From JBKCHH01 sp046302855 (GTDB taxonomy: Bacteria > Pseudomonadota > Alphaproteobacteria > Rickettsiales > UBA8987): a stretch of DNA of 17,234 nt. The position numbers were made by a program, and so were the translations under genes. Location of the stretch: NCBI GenBank assembly GCA_046302855.1, contig JBKCHH010000071.1, positions 1 through 17,234 of the forward strand, read 5' to 3'. Below the pieces are notes generated by a model. The model saw only the letters and a list, made by a program, of their open reading frames with translations, ran no database searches and was not told the origin of the DNA. Positions 7,319-14,010 of this stretch are shown here, in pieces; the stretch's first letter is position 1; every line of letters begins with the position of its first letter.

Positions 7319-7459
7319 ATGCAAAAGGATAAAAAAAACAAGGAATTGAAAAAAAACTTTAACAAACTTAAGCTAAAACAGGCCTTGCGGAGCAATTTAA
7401 TTAGAAGGAAAAGAAAGCCTTTTATAAAAAATCCACAAGGGGAATTTGATGTCAGTTAA
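7319..7459 (+). CDS. Small basic protein of unknown function
   Basis: This is a 46-residue frame starting with ATG 34 bases after the lysK stop. An in-frame TTG at 7277 would overlap lysK and add 14 hydrophobic residues, which seems less likely. The product is very basic: 12 Lys and 4 Arg in 46 residues, with only a few acidic residues. The core KQALRSNLIRRKRKPF recalls small alphaproteobacterial proteins with an ALRxNLxRRKxQ pattern, but this is from memory and no function is known to me. It overlaps the start of the next gene by 11 bases, which argues that both are translated together. No Shine-Dalgarno is seen before the ATG. It could bind nucleic acid or ribosomes; that is speculation from charge alone. 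Confidence 0.6.
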   Translation: MQKDKKNKELKKNFNKLKLKQALRSNLIRRKRKPFIKNPQGEFDVS

Positions 7460-7733
7460 GTTTTTTCACACCAAATATGCCACCAAGAATGAAGAGGTAA
7501 GGGCAAGAACAAAGCATGTTGCCCTTACGATGATTGCCCTAAATATTTTATTTTCTAACCATGATGTTATTCGTGGTGCTAAGGAAGTTAACGGCGTTTA
7601 CAAAAGCAAAAGCCCGCTTGATAAAAGCGATGGCGCAAAAGATTCTTGGGAAGAAAAACTACTCAATATGAAAAAGATGATTAGAAGCAGTAAATTAAAG
7701 GCCAATAAAAGGGGGCGGGAAATGTTTAGATAA
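7449..7733 (+). CDS. Conserved-looking hypothetical protein, 94 residues
   Basis: The ATG at 7449 has the best Shine-Dalgarno nearby (AAGGGG, about 6 bases upstream), better than the TTG at 7446. The gene overlaps the preceding small gene by 11 bases in another frame. The product is mixed and charged: an N-terminal helix-like part (NEEVRARTKHVALTMIALNI), a middle segment around NGVYKSKSPLDKS, and a lysine- and arginine-rich end (KKMIRSSKLKANKRGREM). No signal peptide, membrane segment or cysteine is visible, so it should be cytoplasmic. I do not recognise the family. The gene is the last of the lysK unit: the terminator stem begins inside its final codons. Confidence 0.65.
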   Translation: MSVKFFHTKYATKNEEVRARTKHVALTMIALNILFSNHDVIRGAKEVNGVYKSKSPLDKSDGAKDSWEEKLLNMKKMIRSSKLKANKRGREMFR

Positions 7734-7751
7734 AAACTTCCCTTTTTTTTT
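7717..7751 (+). terminator. Rho-independent terminator of the lysK unit
   Basis: GGGAA (7717-7721) pairs with TTCCC (7738-7742) and GTTT (7724-7727) with AAAC (7734-7737), separated by a 2-base bulge, with a 6-base loop. A run of nine T follows at 7743-7751. The 5' arm lies within the last codons of the 94-residue gene, and the stop codon (7731-7733) lies in the loop and stem. The convergent ABC gene ends at 7774. Seen from the minus strand the hairpin is followed only by GCCCCCTTTTA, so it would be a weaker stop for that side. Confidence 0.72.
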
Positions 7752-7773
7752 ACCATTTTTGTTATTTTATAAA

Positions 7774-9267
7774 TTAGTTATTAGTATAACTTTCCGCCCC
7801 CAGCTTCCCATTTTTGATAAGCAAAATGGCATCGCTTATTTTTTTTATTAAATCCAAATCGTGGCTAATAAAAATATAGGTTAGATTATACTTCTCTTTT
7901 AATTTTAATAATAATTCTATTAAGTTTTTTTGTGTTATAATGTCTAGGGCAGAGGTTGCCTCATCAAAAATAATTACTTTTGGCCTTATAATTAGGCTTC
8001 TTGCAATTACTATTCTTTGCTTTTGCCCACCAGAAAATTGATGCGGAAACTTGAATTTATCCTCCGCTAATAAGCCCACTTCTGTTAAGGCAGTATCTAT
8101 ATCTTTTTCACTATATTTTATTTTGTTTGCTTTTAGCCCTTCTGCTATTGCTTCCCCTATTTTTATTCTAGGGTTTAGGGCAGAAAATGGATCTTGAAAA
8201 ATAATCTGCAGATTTTTTCTAAAACCCTCTGCGAACTTATAATTAATTTCGCCAGTATAAGTAATTAACTTGGCAATAGCTAGGGCTAGAGTGGTTTTTC
8301 CACTGCCACTTTCCCCCATTATGCCAGTAATTGAACCTTCTTTTATAGTAAAGTTAAAATTATGAATTAGAAATTTTTTATTCGCCCTAAAGCCATTCTT
8401 TAAATATTCTTTAAAACTAGTTCTAATCGGCACTGAAATTGATAGGTTTTTGCATAAGATTATATCACCTGTATTGATGTTCTTTTTAGTGGTTAAATTT
8501 TTGATAATATTTAAATCTACCAGTTCTTTAGTGTAGGGGTTTTGGGGATGATTAAAAATCTGCTCTATAGAGCCAGTTTCAATTATTTTGCCCTCTTTAA
8601 ATATTAAAACCCGCTCGGCGTAGTTTTTTACTAGTTTTATATCGTGCGAAATTAAAATTAGGCTTAGAGAGTATTTTTCTTTTAGAGATACCAATAGATC
8701 AAAAATTAGCCTTTTATTTTCACTATCAAGGGCGGTGGAAGGTTCATCTGCAATTAGAATTTTGGGCAGGTTGGCGATGGCCTTAGCAATTACTAGCCTT
8801 TGTTTTTGCCCACCTGATAATTGATGCGGATAGGCATCTAGCCTTTTTTTTAAATCGCCCAAACCCACCTCATCTAACAACTTATGAATTTTATGCATTA
8901 GCTCTTGCTTGTTTGGCCCCTCTTTTGCTAAAATCACTTCTTTTAATTGAGTAAAAATATTGTGGAGCGGGTTTAGGGCATTGTTTGGCTCTTGAAAAAT
9001 AAAGCCAATATCTTTACCCCTTATATTCTGCAGATAACTATCTGATTTTCCTATAATATTTTCACCCCGTAGCAAAATTTTGGTATTGGAGGAAAAGGTG
9101 AGGTTGTTTGGGAGTAAATTGATTAAAGAAAAGGCGGTTAGTGTTTTTCCACTACCACTTTCCCCTACTAATCCTATGGTTTGCTTTGCATCTAGAGAAA
9201 AGTTTATATCATTCAACAGAGGCTTATTATTTACAAAAACACTAAGATTTTTTACTTCTAGCAACAT
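7774..9267 (-). CDS. Peptide-type ABC transporter, double ATP-binding protein (YejF-like)
   Basis: Two ABC ATPase domains are fused in one 497-residue chain, as in YejF, the energy unit of an oligopeptide/microcin C-type importer. Domain 1 has Walker A GESGSGKT (35-42), signature LSGGQKQR (150-157), Walker B ILIADE (170-175) and the switch His208. It is followed by HPQNPYTKELV (240-250), the oligopeptide/dipeptide C-terminal motif. Domain 2 has Walker A (318-325), FQDP (357-360), signature FSGGQKQR (411-418), Walker B VIIFDE (431-436) and His469. Both sites look intact. No permease or solute-binding protein gene is nearby, so partners must be elsewhere. The start overlaps the upstream PAP2 gene by 26 bases, suggesting translational coupling. 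YejF is the best match; a DppD-DppF or GsiA type is possible. Confidence 0.88.
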   Translation of the reverse strand: MLLEVKNLSVFVNNKPLLNDINFSLDAKQTIGLVGESGSGKTLTAFSLINLLPNNLTFSSNTKILLRGENIIGKSDSYLQNIRGKDIGFIFQEPNNALNPLHNIFTQLKEVILAKEGPNKQELMHKIHKLLDEVGLGDLKKRLDAYPHQLSGGQKQRLVIAKAIANLPKILIADEPSTALDSENKRLIFDLLVSLKEKYSLSLILISHDIKLVKNYAERVLIFKEGKIIETGSIEQIFNHPQNPYTKELVDLNIIKNLTTKKNINTGDIILCKNLSISVPIRTSFKEYLKNGFRANKKFLIHNFNFTIKEGSITGIMGESGSGKTTLALAIAKLITYTGEINYKFAEGFRKNLQIIFQDPFSALNPRIKIGEAIAEGLKANKIKYSEKDIDTALTEVGLLAEDKFKFPHQFSGGQKQRIVIARSLIIRPKVIIFDEATSALDIITQKNLIELLLKLKEKYNLTYIFISHDLDLIKKISDAILLIKNGKLGAESYTNN

Positions 9268-9901
9268 TTCTATCTAAAAATAATATTTTTAGCCCGTATA
9301 TAACAATTAAACAGAAGAAAAAAGAAATTATCACATCACTTACAAAATGCTTGCCTTGAATTACCCTGCTTGCCCCAGCTATAATGGGGAAAAGTAGGGC
9401 AATATACACTTTTTTACTCTTAAAAAAGGCGGTTAAAATAATGAATAGAAAAAAAGCACGTGAAGTGTGGCCAGAAATAAAAGAAGTGCCTTCCTGCTTC
9501 TTAAAATTTGGTTGATAAATAGTGCTAAAATGTTTTTGCCCGCCAAATTCTTGTATCTCAAACGGTCTTGGCCTATCCCAAACTGGTTTAAAAAAGCCGT
9601 AAATGGCAATAATTATTATAAAATAAGCACTTAAAATGAATTTTAGCTTTTTTTTATCTTTAATATAAAAGAATATAACAAAAATAGATGCAAGGCAGGC
9701 TAAAAAAACTAAATCGACTGTTTTATCTATAATATTAAAGGGAAAGTTCTCATAATAAATAAAAACATTATCAAAAAATAATCTAGATATCTGCAAGTCT
9801 GTTAAAGGCTTTAGCGAAAAAAACAGCGCAGTTAAAATAAGAAGTGTAAACGATGATGCTAGAATTTTAGAATTATTGTTGCTAATTGGCAATAGTTTCA
9901 T
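9242..9901 (-). CDS. PAP2-family membrane phosphatase
   Basis: This 219-residue inner-membrane protein belongs to the type 2 phosphatidic acid phosphatase superfamily. The three catalytic motifs are complete: K105-x6-R112-P113 (in KPVWDRPRP), SGH at 143-145 with His145 as acid/base, and S178-R179-x5-H185-x3-D189 with the nucleophilic His185. Five or six hydrophobic segments are visible (near 12-30, 62-80, 87-104, 148-160, 164-178, 190-207). Members remove phosphate from lipid substrates such as undecaprenyl pyrophosphate, phosphatidylglycerophosphate or lipid A (LpxE-type). The sequence alone does not tell which. It is the first gene of a minus-strand pair with the ABC ATPase. The long KX6RP to SGH spacing resembles the LpxE/PgpB group, but I would not go further. 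Confidence 0.85.
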   Translation of the reverse strand: MKLLPISNNNSKILASSFTLLILTALFFSLKPLTDLQISRLFFDNVFIYYENFPFNIIDKTVDLVFLACLASIFVIFFYIKDKKKLKFILSAYFIIIIAIYGFFKPVWDRPRPFEIQEFGGQKHFSTIYQPNFKKQEGTSFISGHTSRAFFLFIILTAFFKSKKVYIALLFPIIAGASRVIQGKHFVSDVIISFFFCLIVIYGLKILFLDRNVARSKKS

Positions 9902-9942
9902 AAAAAAATAGATAAAAATTCAGGTTTATTTCTATATTTCCA

Positions 9943-9970
9943 TTGATTTGGAATTATAGAGGCCTATAAG
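9943..9970 (+). promoter_or_regulatory. Possible promoter for the small lipoprotein gene
   Basis: TTGATT (9943-9948) and TATAAG (9965-9970) are spaced by 16 bases and stand 24 bases before the ATG at 9995, with a fair sigma-70 fit. The region is AT-rich, so similar matches arise by chance. The divergent PAP2 gene starts at 9901 and must have its promoter in the same 93-base gap. Confidence 0.35.
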
Positions 9971-9994
9971 GCTTTCGAACAAAAAATAAACTAT

Positions 9995-10264
9995 ATGAAA
10001 AACTTGTCAAAAGCAATTCTAATAATAACCCTATTTACTTTTGCGTCCTGTGCCGATACTACGCAAACTGCCACAAACTCTGCTAGCCCAAATATTTTAG
10101 GTTATGCCAATGCCGATGATTTAGGCGTATGTAGTGGGCTTGGTTTCCAAAAAACTGAAGACTTAAATTCTTGTGTTAGGGCTAGAATGCTTACCAAATC
10201 TGCCTACTATAAAAATCAAATGGGCTATAATAAGGTAGGCAATGGTCAGTTAGTTAGAAACTAA
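9995..10264 (+). CDS. Small putative lipoprotein with paired cysteines
   Basis: The 89-residue product starts with Lys-rich MKNLSK, a hydrophobic stretch and FASC, a plausible lipobox with Cys19 as the lipidated residue (Phe at -3 is unusual but tolerated). The mature part holds the pattern GVCSGLGFQKTEDLNSCV. This resembles small alphaproteobacterial lipoproteins with a GFxxGTxxFxxCV signature whose two cysteines may form a disulfide. No function is known to me. The gene stands alone, with its own gap on both sides: 93 bases to the divergent PAP2 gene and 52 bases to the next gene. A promoter-like pair lies at 9943-9970. Confidence 0.75.
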   Translation: MKNLSKAILIITLFTFASCADTTQTATNSASPNILGYANADDLGVCSGLGFQKTEDLNSCVRARMLTKSAYYKNQMGYNKVGNGQLVRN

Positions 10265-10279
10265 AAATTCCACAGCTTC

Positions 10280-10307
10280 TTGACATAAGCCTAGTTTTTA
10301 TTACATA
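10280..10307 (+). promoter_or_regulatory. Putative promoter of the lipid-modification run
   Basis: A perfect -35 box TTGACA (10280-10285) is followed after 16 bases by TACATA (10302-10307). Alternative -10 boxes such as CATATT (10304-10309, 18-base spacing) overlap. With the ATG of the oxidoreductase at 10317, transcription would start within a few bases of the start codon, giving an almost leaderless mRNA. No Shine-Dalgarno precedes the ATG, which agrees. I do not see the TGATCC-type -35 of the singlet-oxygen sigma factor regulon. Confidence 0.45.
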
Positions 10308-10316
10308 TTAAAACCT

Positions 10317-11555
10317 ATGAAAATAGCAATAATAGGTTCTGGAATTTCGGGTATTTCTTCTGCCCTAATATGTTCTTATAATAATTTACAAACCACTTTG
10401 TTTGAAAAGAACAATTATTTGGGTGGTCATACTAGAACCATTTCTATAAACCATTCTGGCAAAAAAATTAGTGTAGATACCGGCTTTATTGTTTTAAATG
10501 AAAGAACCTATCCCAACCTGCTTAAATTCTTTGCCTATTTAGGGGTTGAAAAGGAAAAGAGTGATATGAGCTTTGCCGCCTCCATTATTAAAAATAGTAA
10601 AAATCTTGAATATGGTTGCAAAAACCTAAGTGCAGTTTTTGCCAATAAAAAGAATCTAATAGATATAAGATTTTTAAAATGCTTATATGATATTTTCAGT
10701 TTTTTTAAAAAAGCTAAAAATAATGCTAAGGACATAACCTTAAGAGAACTAATTATAAAACTAAATTTAAGTGATTATTTTAGGGATTTTTTTATTATCC
10801 CGATAGCCAGTGCCATTTGGAGTAGCAAGCCTAATAAAATTTTAGATTATCCAGCCGAAGTATTTATTAATTTTTTTGAAAACCATGGGCTACTTTCTTT
10901 TACCAACCAACCGCAGTGGTTTTTTGTAAAAAATAACAGCAAAGACTATGTGGAAAAGTTTCAAAAAAATTTTAAGGGAGAAATAAAATTAAATACTAAA
11001 ATAATAGCGGTTGAAAAACTCTCAAATGGAAAGATTGAAGTAAAAACCAATGAGGGCGTGCATATTTTTGATAAGGTTATTTTCGCCTCCCATGGCGATC
11101 AAACCTTTAATATTTTAAAAAAACAATCTAAAAAACAAAAGGCAATTTTAAAGAACTTTGCCTATCAAGAAAATCATATTACCGTGCATAAAGATGTTAG
11201 TTTCATGCCCAAAAACAAAAAATGCTGGTCTAGCTGGAACTATAAAATTAAAGATAATGAACATTATCTAACCTATTGGATGAATAATTTGCAAAATATC
11301 GATAAAAACTATCCCGTTTTTGTAACTCTAAATGCCAAGGGTTTAATAAATAAAAATGATGTTTTTGATGAATATAATTTTGAACATCCATTATATAATT
11401 TTGCTATGATTCAGGCACAAAAAGAAATATCTACTATTCAAGGGGAAGATAATATTTATTATGCGGGTGCTTATTTGGGCTATGGTTTTCACGAAGATGG
11501 GATAAAATCTGCCATACAAGTAGCTGAAAAAATGAATCTAAAATTGCCATGGTAA
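10317..11555 (+). CDS. FAD-dependent amine-oxidase-like oxidoreductase (COG2907 type)
   Basis: The N-terminus is a classic dinucleotide-binding fold: IIGSGISG (5-12) with Glu30 at the end of strand 2 for the FAD ribose, then GGHTR (36-40). The C-terminal FAD-binding segment YYAGAYLGYGFHEDG (381-395) is also typical, so the 412-residue protein looks complete. It belongs to the flavin amine oxidase / protoporphyrinogen-oxidase-like superfamily, but the natural substrate of this subgroup is not settled. Its gene overlaps the DUF1365 gene (ATGGTAA), and a cyclopropane-synthase-like gene follows. This trio recurs in proteobacteria, and relatives in Rhodobacter take part in making methylated furan fatty acids. 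A role in unsaturated acyl-chain oxidation or desaturation is inferred from that context. Confidence 0.87.
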   Translation: MKIAIIGSGISGISSALICSYNNLQTTLFEKNNYLGGHTRTISINHSGKKISVDTGFIVLNERTYPNLLKFFAYLGVEKEKSDMSFAASIIKNSKNLEYGCKNLSAVFANKKNLIDIRFLKCLYDIFSFFKKAKNNAKDITLRELIIKLNLSDYFRDFFIIPIASAIWSSKPNKILDYPAEVFINFFENHGLLSFTNQPQWFFVKNNSKDYVEKFQKNFKGEIKLNTKIIAVEKLSNGKIEVKTNEGVHIFDKVIFASHGDQTFNILKKQSKKQKAILKNFAYQENHITVHKDVSFMPKNKKCWSSWNYKIKDNEHYLTYWMNNLQNIDKNYPVFVTLNAKGLINKNDVFDEYNFEHPLYNFAMIQAQKEISTIQGEDNIYYAGAYLGYGFHEDGIKSAIQVAEKMNLKLPW

Positions 11556-12394
11556 AATCTTTTTTCTATCCAACCGCCTGTTTGCCAAGGCTAGATGAAA
11601 AGGAAGAGGTTGATTTTAGAACTGTTCATGCCTTTTTGCTCCCAGCCATTGTGTGGCATAAAAGATTCCGCAAAGCAAATCACGAATTGAAAAGTAAGGT
11701 ATTTTATTTAGGCGTTGATATTGATCAATTAGATAAAATTAATCTTGGTATTTTATCTTATAATAAATTCAATCTACTTAATTTTTTAGATAGGGATCAC
11801 GGCAATAGAAAGGGTGGCAATTTAAGGCAGTGGATTAATGAAATTCTAGATAAATATAATTTACCACAGGCAAAGCATCGCATTATTTTGCTTTCACAGC
11901 CTAGATATTTAGGCTATTTGTTTAATCCTGTTAGTTTTTGGTTTTGCTTTGATGAAAAGCACCAATTAAAGGCAGTATTGGCAGAGGTAAACAACACCTT
12001 TGGCGAAACCCATTCCTATATTTTATATAAGGATGATAAAGAAACTATCCACTTTAACGATAAAATTATTACCAAAAAACAAATGCATGTTTCGCCCTTT
12101 TTTCTAGTGAAGGGTAAATATGAATTTAAGTTCGATTTTAGAGAAAAAACCATTGCTGTTTTTCTAAACTATTATGATGCAACTAAGGTTTCTAACAAAA
12201 CCCTTGCTTTAAAAACCACTGTTTCTGGCAAAAAAATTGCTCTTACTAAAAAAAATCTACTAGCTTGTTTTTTTTCATATCCATTTCAAACTATCAAGGT
12301 TATTACTCTAATACACTACCACGCTTTGTGCTTGTTTATAAAAAAAATAAAATATAATAAAAAACCTCCTGAACCAAAAAACAAAATTTCTTAA
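11549..12394 (+). CDS. DUF1365 family protein
   Basis: The product has 281 residues. The family is recognised by VWHKRF (35-40) and HELKSKVFYLGVDIDQL (45-61), matching the usual V.H.R..P..H.F.Y...LDLDEL, by DHGN (83-86), and by RYLGYLFNPVSFWFC (119-133), the most typical block, followed by EVNNTFGETHSY (146-157). No enzymatic mechanism is established to my knowledge. The first 30 or so residues look like an extension relative to the family core. The start codon overlaps the stop of the oxidoreductase in ATGGTAA, and only 5 bases separate its stop from the next start, so the three are almost surely co-translated. The context links it to modification of unsaturated fatty acyl chains in phospholipids. 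Confidence 0.88.
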   Translation: MVKSFFYPTACLPRLDEKEEVDFRTVHAFLLPAIVWHKRFRKANHELKSKVFYLGVDIDQLDKINLGILSYNKFNLLNFLDRDHGNRKGGNLRQWINEILDKYNLPQAKHRIILLSQPRYLGYLFNPVSFWFCFDEKHQLKAVLAEVNNTFGETHSYILYKDDKETIHFNDKIITKKQMHVSPFFLVKGKYEFKFDFREKTIAVFLNYYDATKVSNKTLALKTTVSGKKIALTKKNLLACFFSYPFQTIKVITLIHYHALCLFIKKIKYNKKPPEPKNKIS

Positions 12395-12399
12395 AATAA

Positions 12400-13578
12400 A
12401 TGTTTTATAGAAAACCAATACTTGCCAGAATTGCCTTTTCGCTTTTTAAAAAAATTAAGTATGGTGAAATAGTTTTAACCACGCCAGAGGGGGAAGTTAT
12501 CCATTTTGGAAAGGTGGAAAAAGAAAGTGATTTGCGGGCAAGTTTTAAATTAAAAGATTGGAGTGTAATTAAAAACGCTATTAACCATGCAGATATTGGC
12601 TTTGGCGAAGATTATATTGAAGGCAAGTGGGAAACAGATAATTTGCCAAATCTACTAACCATTATTGTAAAAAACCACGAGGTTCTAGAAAAACTTTTAT
12701 ATGGCAATTTGTGGGGAAGAATATTTTTTAAAATATATAATTTCTTTCGCCCCAATTCCATTGAAGGAAGTAAAAAGAATATTAAAGCTCACTATGATGT
12801 AGGAAATGATTTTTACAAATTATGGTTAGATAAAACCATGACCTATTCCTCTGCCATTTTTGAAGGGGATAAAAACAAAAACCTAGAGCAGGCACAATTA
12901 GATAAATATGCTAGAATTTTATCTTTCTTAAAACCAAAGGGAGAAATTTTAGAAATTGGCTGTGGCTGGGGTGGCTTTGCGGAAGAGGCAGTAAAAGAAA
13001 ATTTTAAAATAAAGGCAATTACCATTTCTAAGGAGCAGTTAAAATTTGCCAAAAACCGCCTAAAAAACAACAAAAAAGCAGAGATAGAATTTATCGATTA
13101 TCGAAACGCAATGGGCTTTTACGATTATATTGTTTCCATAGAAATGTTAGAGGCAGTGGGGGAAAAATATTGGCCAGTTTATTTTGCAAAAATAAAGGAG
13201 CTACTAAAACCACAAGGCAAGGCTATTATTCAAACAATAGTTATTAAAGATGAGCTTTTTGATAGATACAAACAAACCGGCGATTTTGTGCGTCGCTATA
13301 CTTTCCCAGGGGGAATGTTGCCATCGCTTGAAAAGCTAAAAGAGGCAAGCGAAAAGGTAAAATTACAAATTGTAAATTCTTTTTCTTTTGGGGGGGATTA
13401 CGCCATTACCCTGCACAAGTGGTTCGATAACTTTAATGCCAAAATAAAAGAAATAAAGGCACTAGACCATAGTGATGAATTTATTAGAAGCTGGCAGTTT
13501 TACTTAAGTGCCTGTATCGCCGTATTTCAAGCTGAAAGAAGCACGGTTTTACAACTAGAAATTGTCCACAAAACTTGA
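12400..13578 (+). CDS. Cyclopropane-fatty-acid-synthase-like SAM methyltransferase
   Basis: This is a 392-residue member of the Cfa/mycolic acid methyltransferase family, which methylates double bonds of phospholipid acyl chains using S-adenosylmethionine. The N-terminal lipid-binding domain (about 1-125) is followed by the SAM site LEIGCGWGGFA (184-194). Aligned by eye with E. coli Cfa, the bicarbonate-site residues are Cys139 to Ser151 (in MTYSSA), Glu239 to Glu251, His266 to Gln278 (in IIQTI), Ile268 to Ile280, and Tyr317 to Tyr334. Two of the five therefore differ. Many family members in this kind of operon carry the same substitutions, so it may perform a methyl transfer without ring closure, as in furan fatty acid synthesis. 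That step is inference; ordinary cyclopropanation is the alternative. ribH follows after 9 bases. Confidence 0.9.
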   Translation: MFYRKPILARIAFSLFKKIKYGEIVLTTPEGEVIHFGKVEKESDLRASFKLKDWSVIKNAINHADIGFGEDYIEGKWETDNLPNLLTIIVKNHEVLEKLLYGNLWGRIFFKIYNFFRPNSIEGSKKNIKAHYDVGNDFYKLWLDKTMTYSSAIFEGDKNKNLEQAQLDKYARILSFLKPKGEILEIGCGWGGFAEEAVKENFKIKAITISKEQLKFAKNRLKNNKKAEIEFIDYRNAMGFYDYIVSIEMLEAVGEKYWPVYFAKIKELLKPQGKAIIQTIVIKDELFDRYKQTGDFVRRYTFPGGMLPSLEKLKEASEKVKLQIVNSFSFGGDYAITLHKWFDNFNAKIKEIKALDHSDEFIRSWQFYLSACIAVFQAERSTVLQLEIVHKT

Positions 13579-13587
13579 GAAAAATTT

Positions 13588-14010
13588 ATGAAGAAAAATG
13601 TTTTAATAGTCTCTAGCGGTTTTTACCCAGAAGTTGAAAAACTCCTTCTACTTGGTGCCTGTGAAGCCTTAAACCAAGCGAAACTTTCTTTTGATGTAAT
13701 AAAAGTACCCGGTGCCTTAGAAATTCCAACCGCCATCTATTTAAATAAAAAAAATTATGATGCCTTTGTGGCACTTGGCTGTGTTATTCGTGGTGAAACC
13801 TTTCACTTTGAGGTGGTGTCGCTTGAGAGTGCTAGGGGTTTAATGAACCTTTCCATTAATTATGGTTTAATAATTGGCAATGGCATCTTAACCGTTGAAA
13901 ACTACAAACAAGCAATAAAAAGGGCAGAGCCACAAAAACTAAACAAGGGGGCAGGGGCTGTAATAGCTATTGAATCTTTACTTAGAATAAAAAATGGTGG
14001 GAAAAATTAA
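13588..14010 (+). CDS. ribH: 6,7-dimethyl-8-ribityllumazine synthase
   Basis: RibH condenses 5-amino-6-ribitylamino-uracil with dihydroxybutanone phosphate to lumazine, the penultimate step of riboflavin synthesis. In most bacteria it assembles into a pentamer or a hollow 60-mer in the cytoplasm. The 140-residue product has VPGALEIP (40-47), CVIRGETFHFEVV (65-77) with the catalytic His73, GNGILTVEN (97-105) and a phosphate-binding KLNKGAGA (117-124). No other rib genes are adjacent. It sits 9 bases downstream of the methyltransferase and overlaps the next gene by 17 bases. Since the first gene of the run is a flavoenzyme, the placement may be meaningful or accidental. Confidence 0.93.
   Translation: MKKNVLIVSSGFYPEVEKLLLLGACEALNQAKLSFDVIKVPGALEIPTAIYLNKKNYDAFVALGCVIRGETFHFEVVSLESARGLMNLSINYGLIIGNGILTVENYKQAIKRAEPQKLNKGAGAVIAIESLLRIKNGGKN

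Noticed and set aside
9080..9277. 65-codon plus-strand frame antisense to the ABC ATPase start
   Set aside because: Lies opposite Walker A of domain 1; no support of its own.
10535..10735. 66-codon minus-strand frame inside the FAD oxidoreductase gene
   Set aside because: Shadow frame opposite a complete FAD-dependent protein.
12843..13073. 76-codon minus-strand frame inside the Cfa-like gene
   Set aside because: Lies opposite the SAM-binding motif; a shadow.
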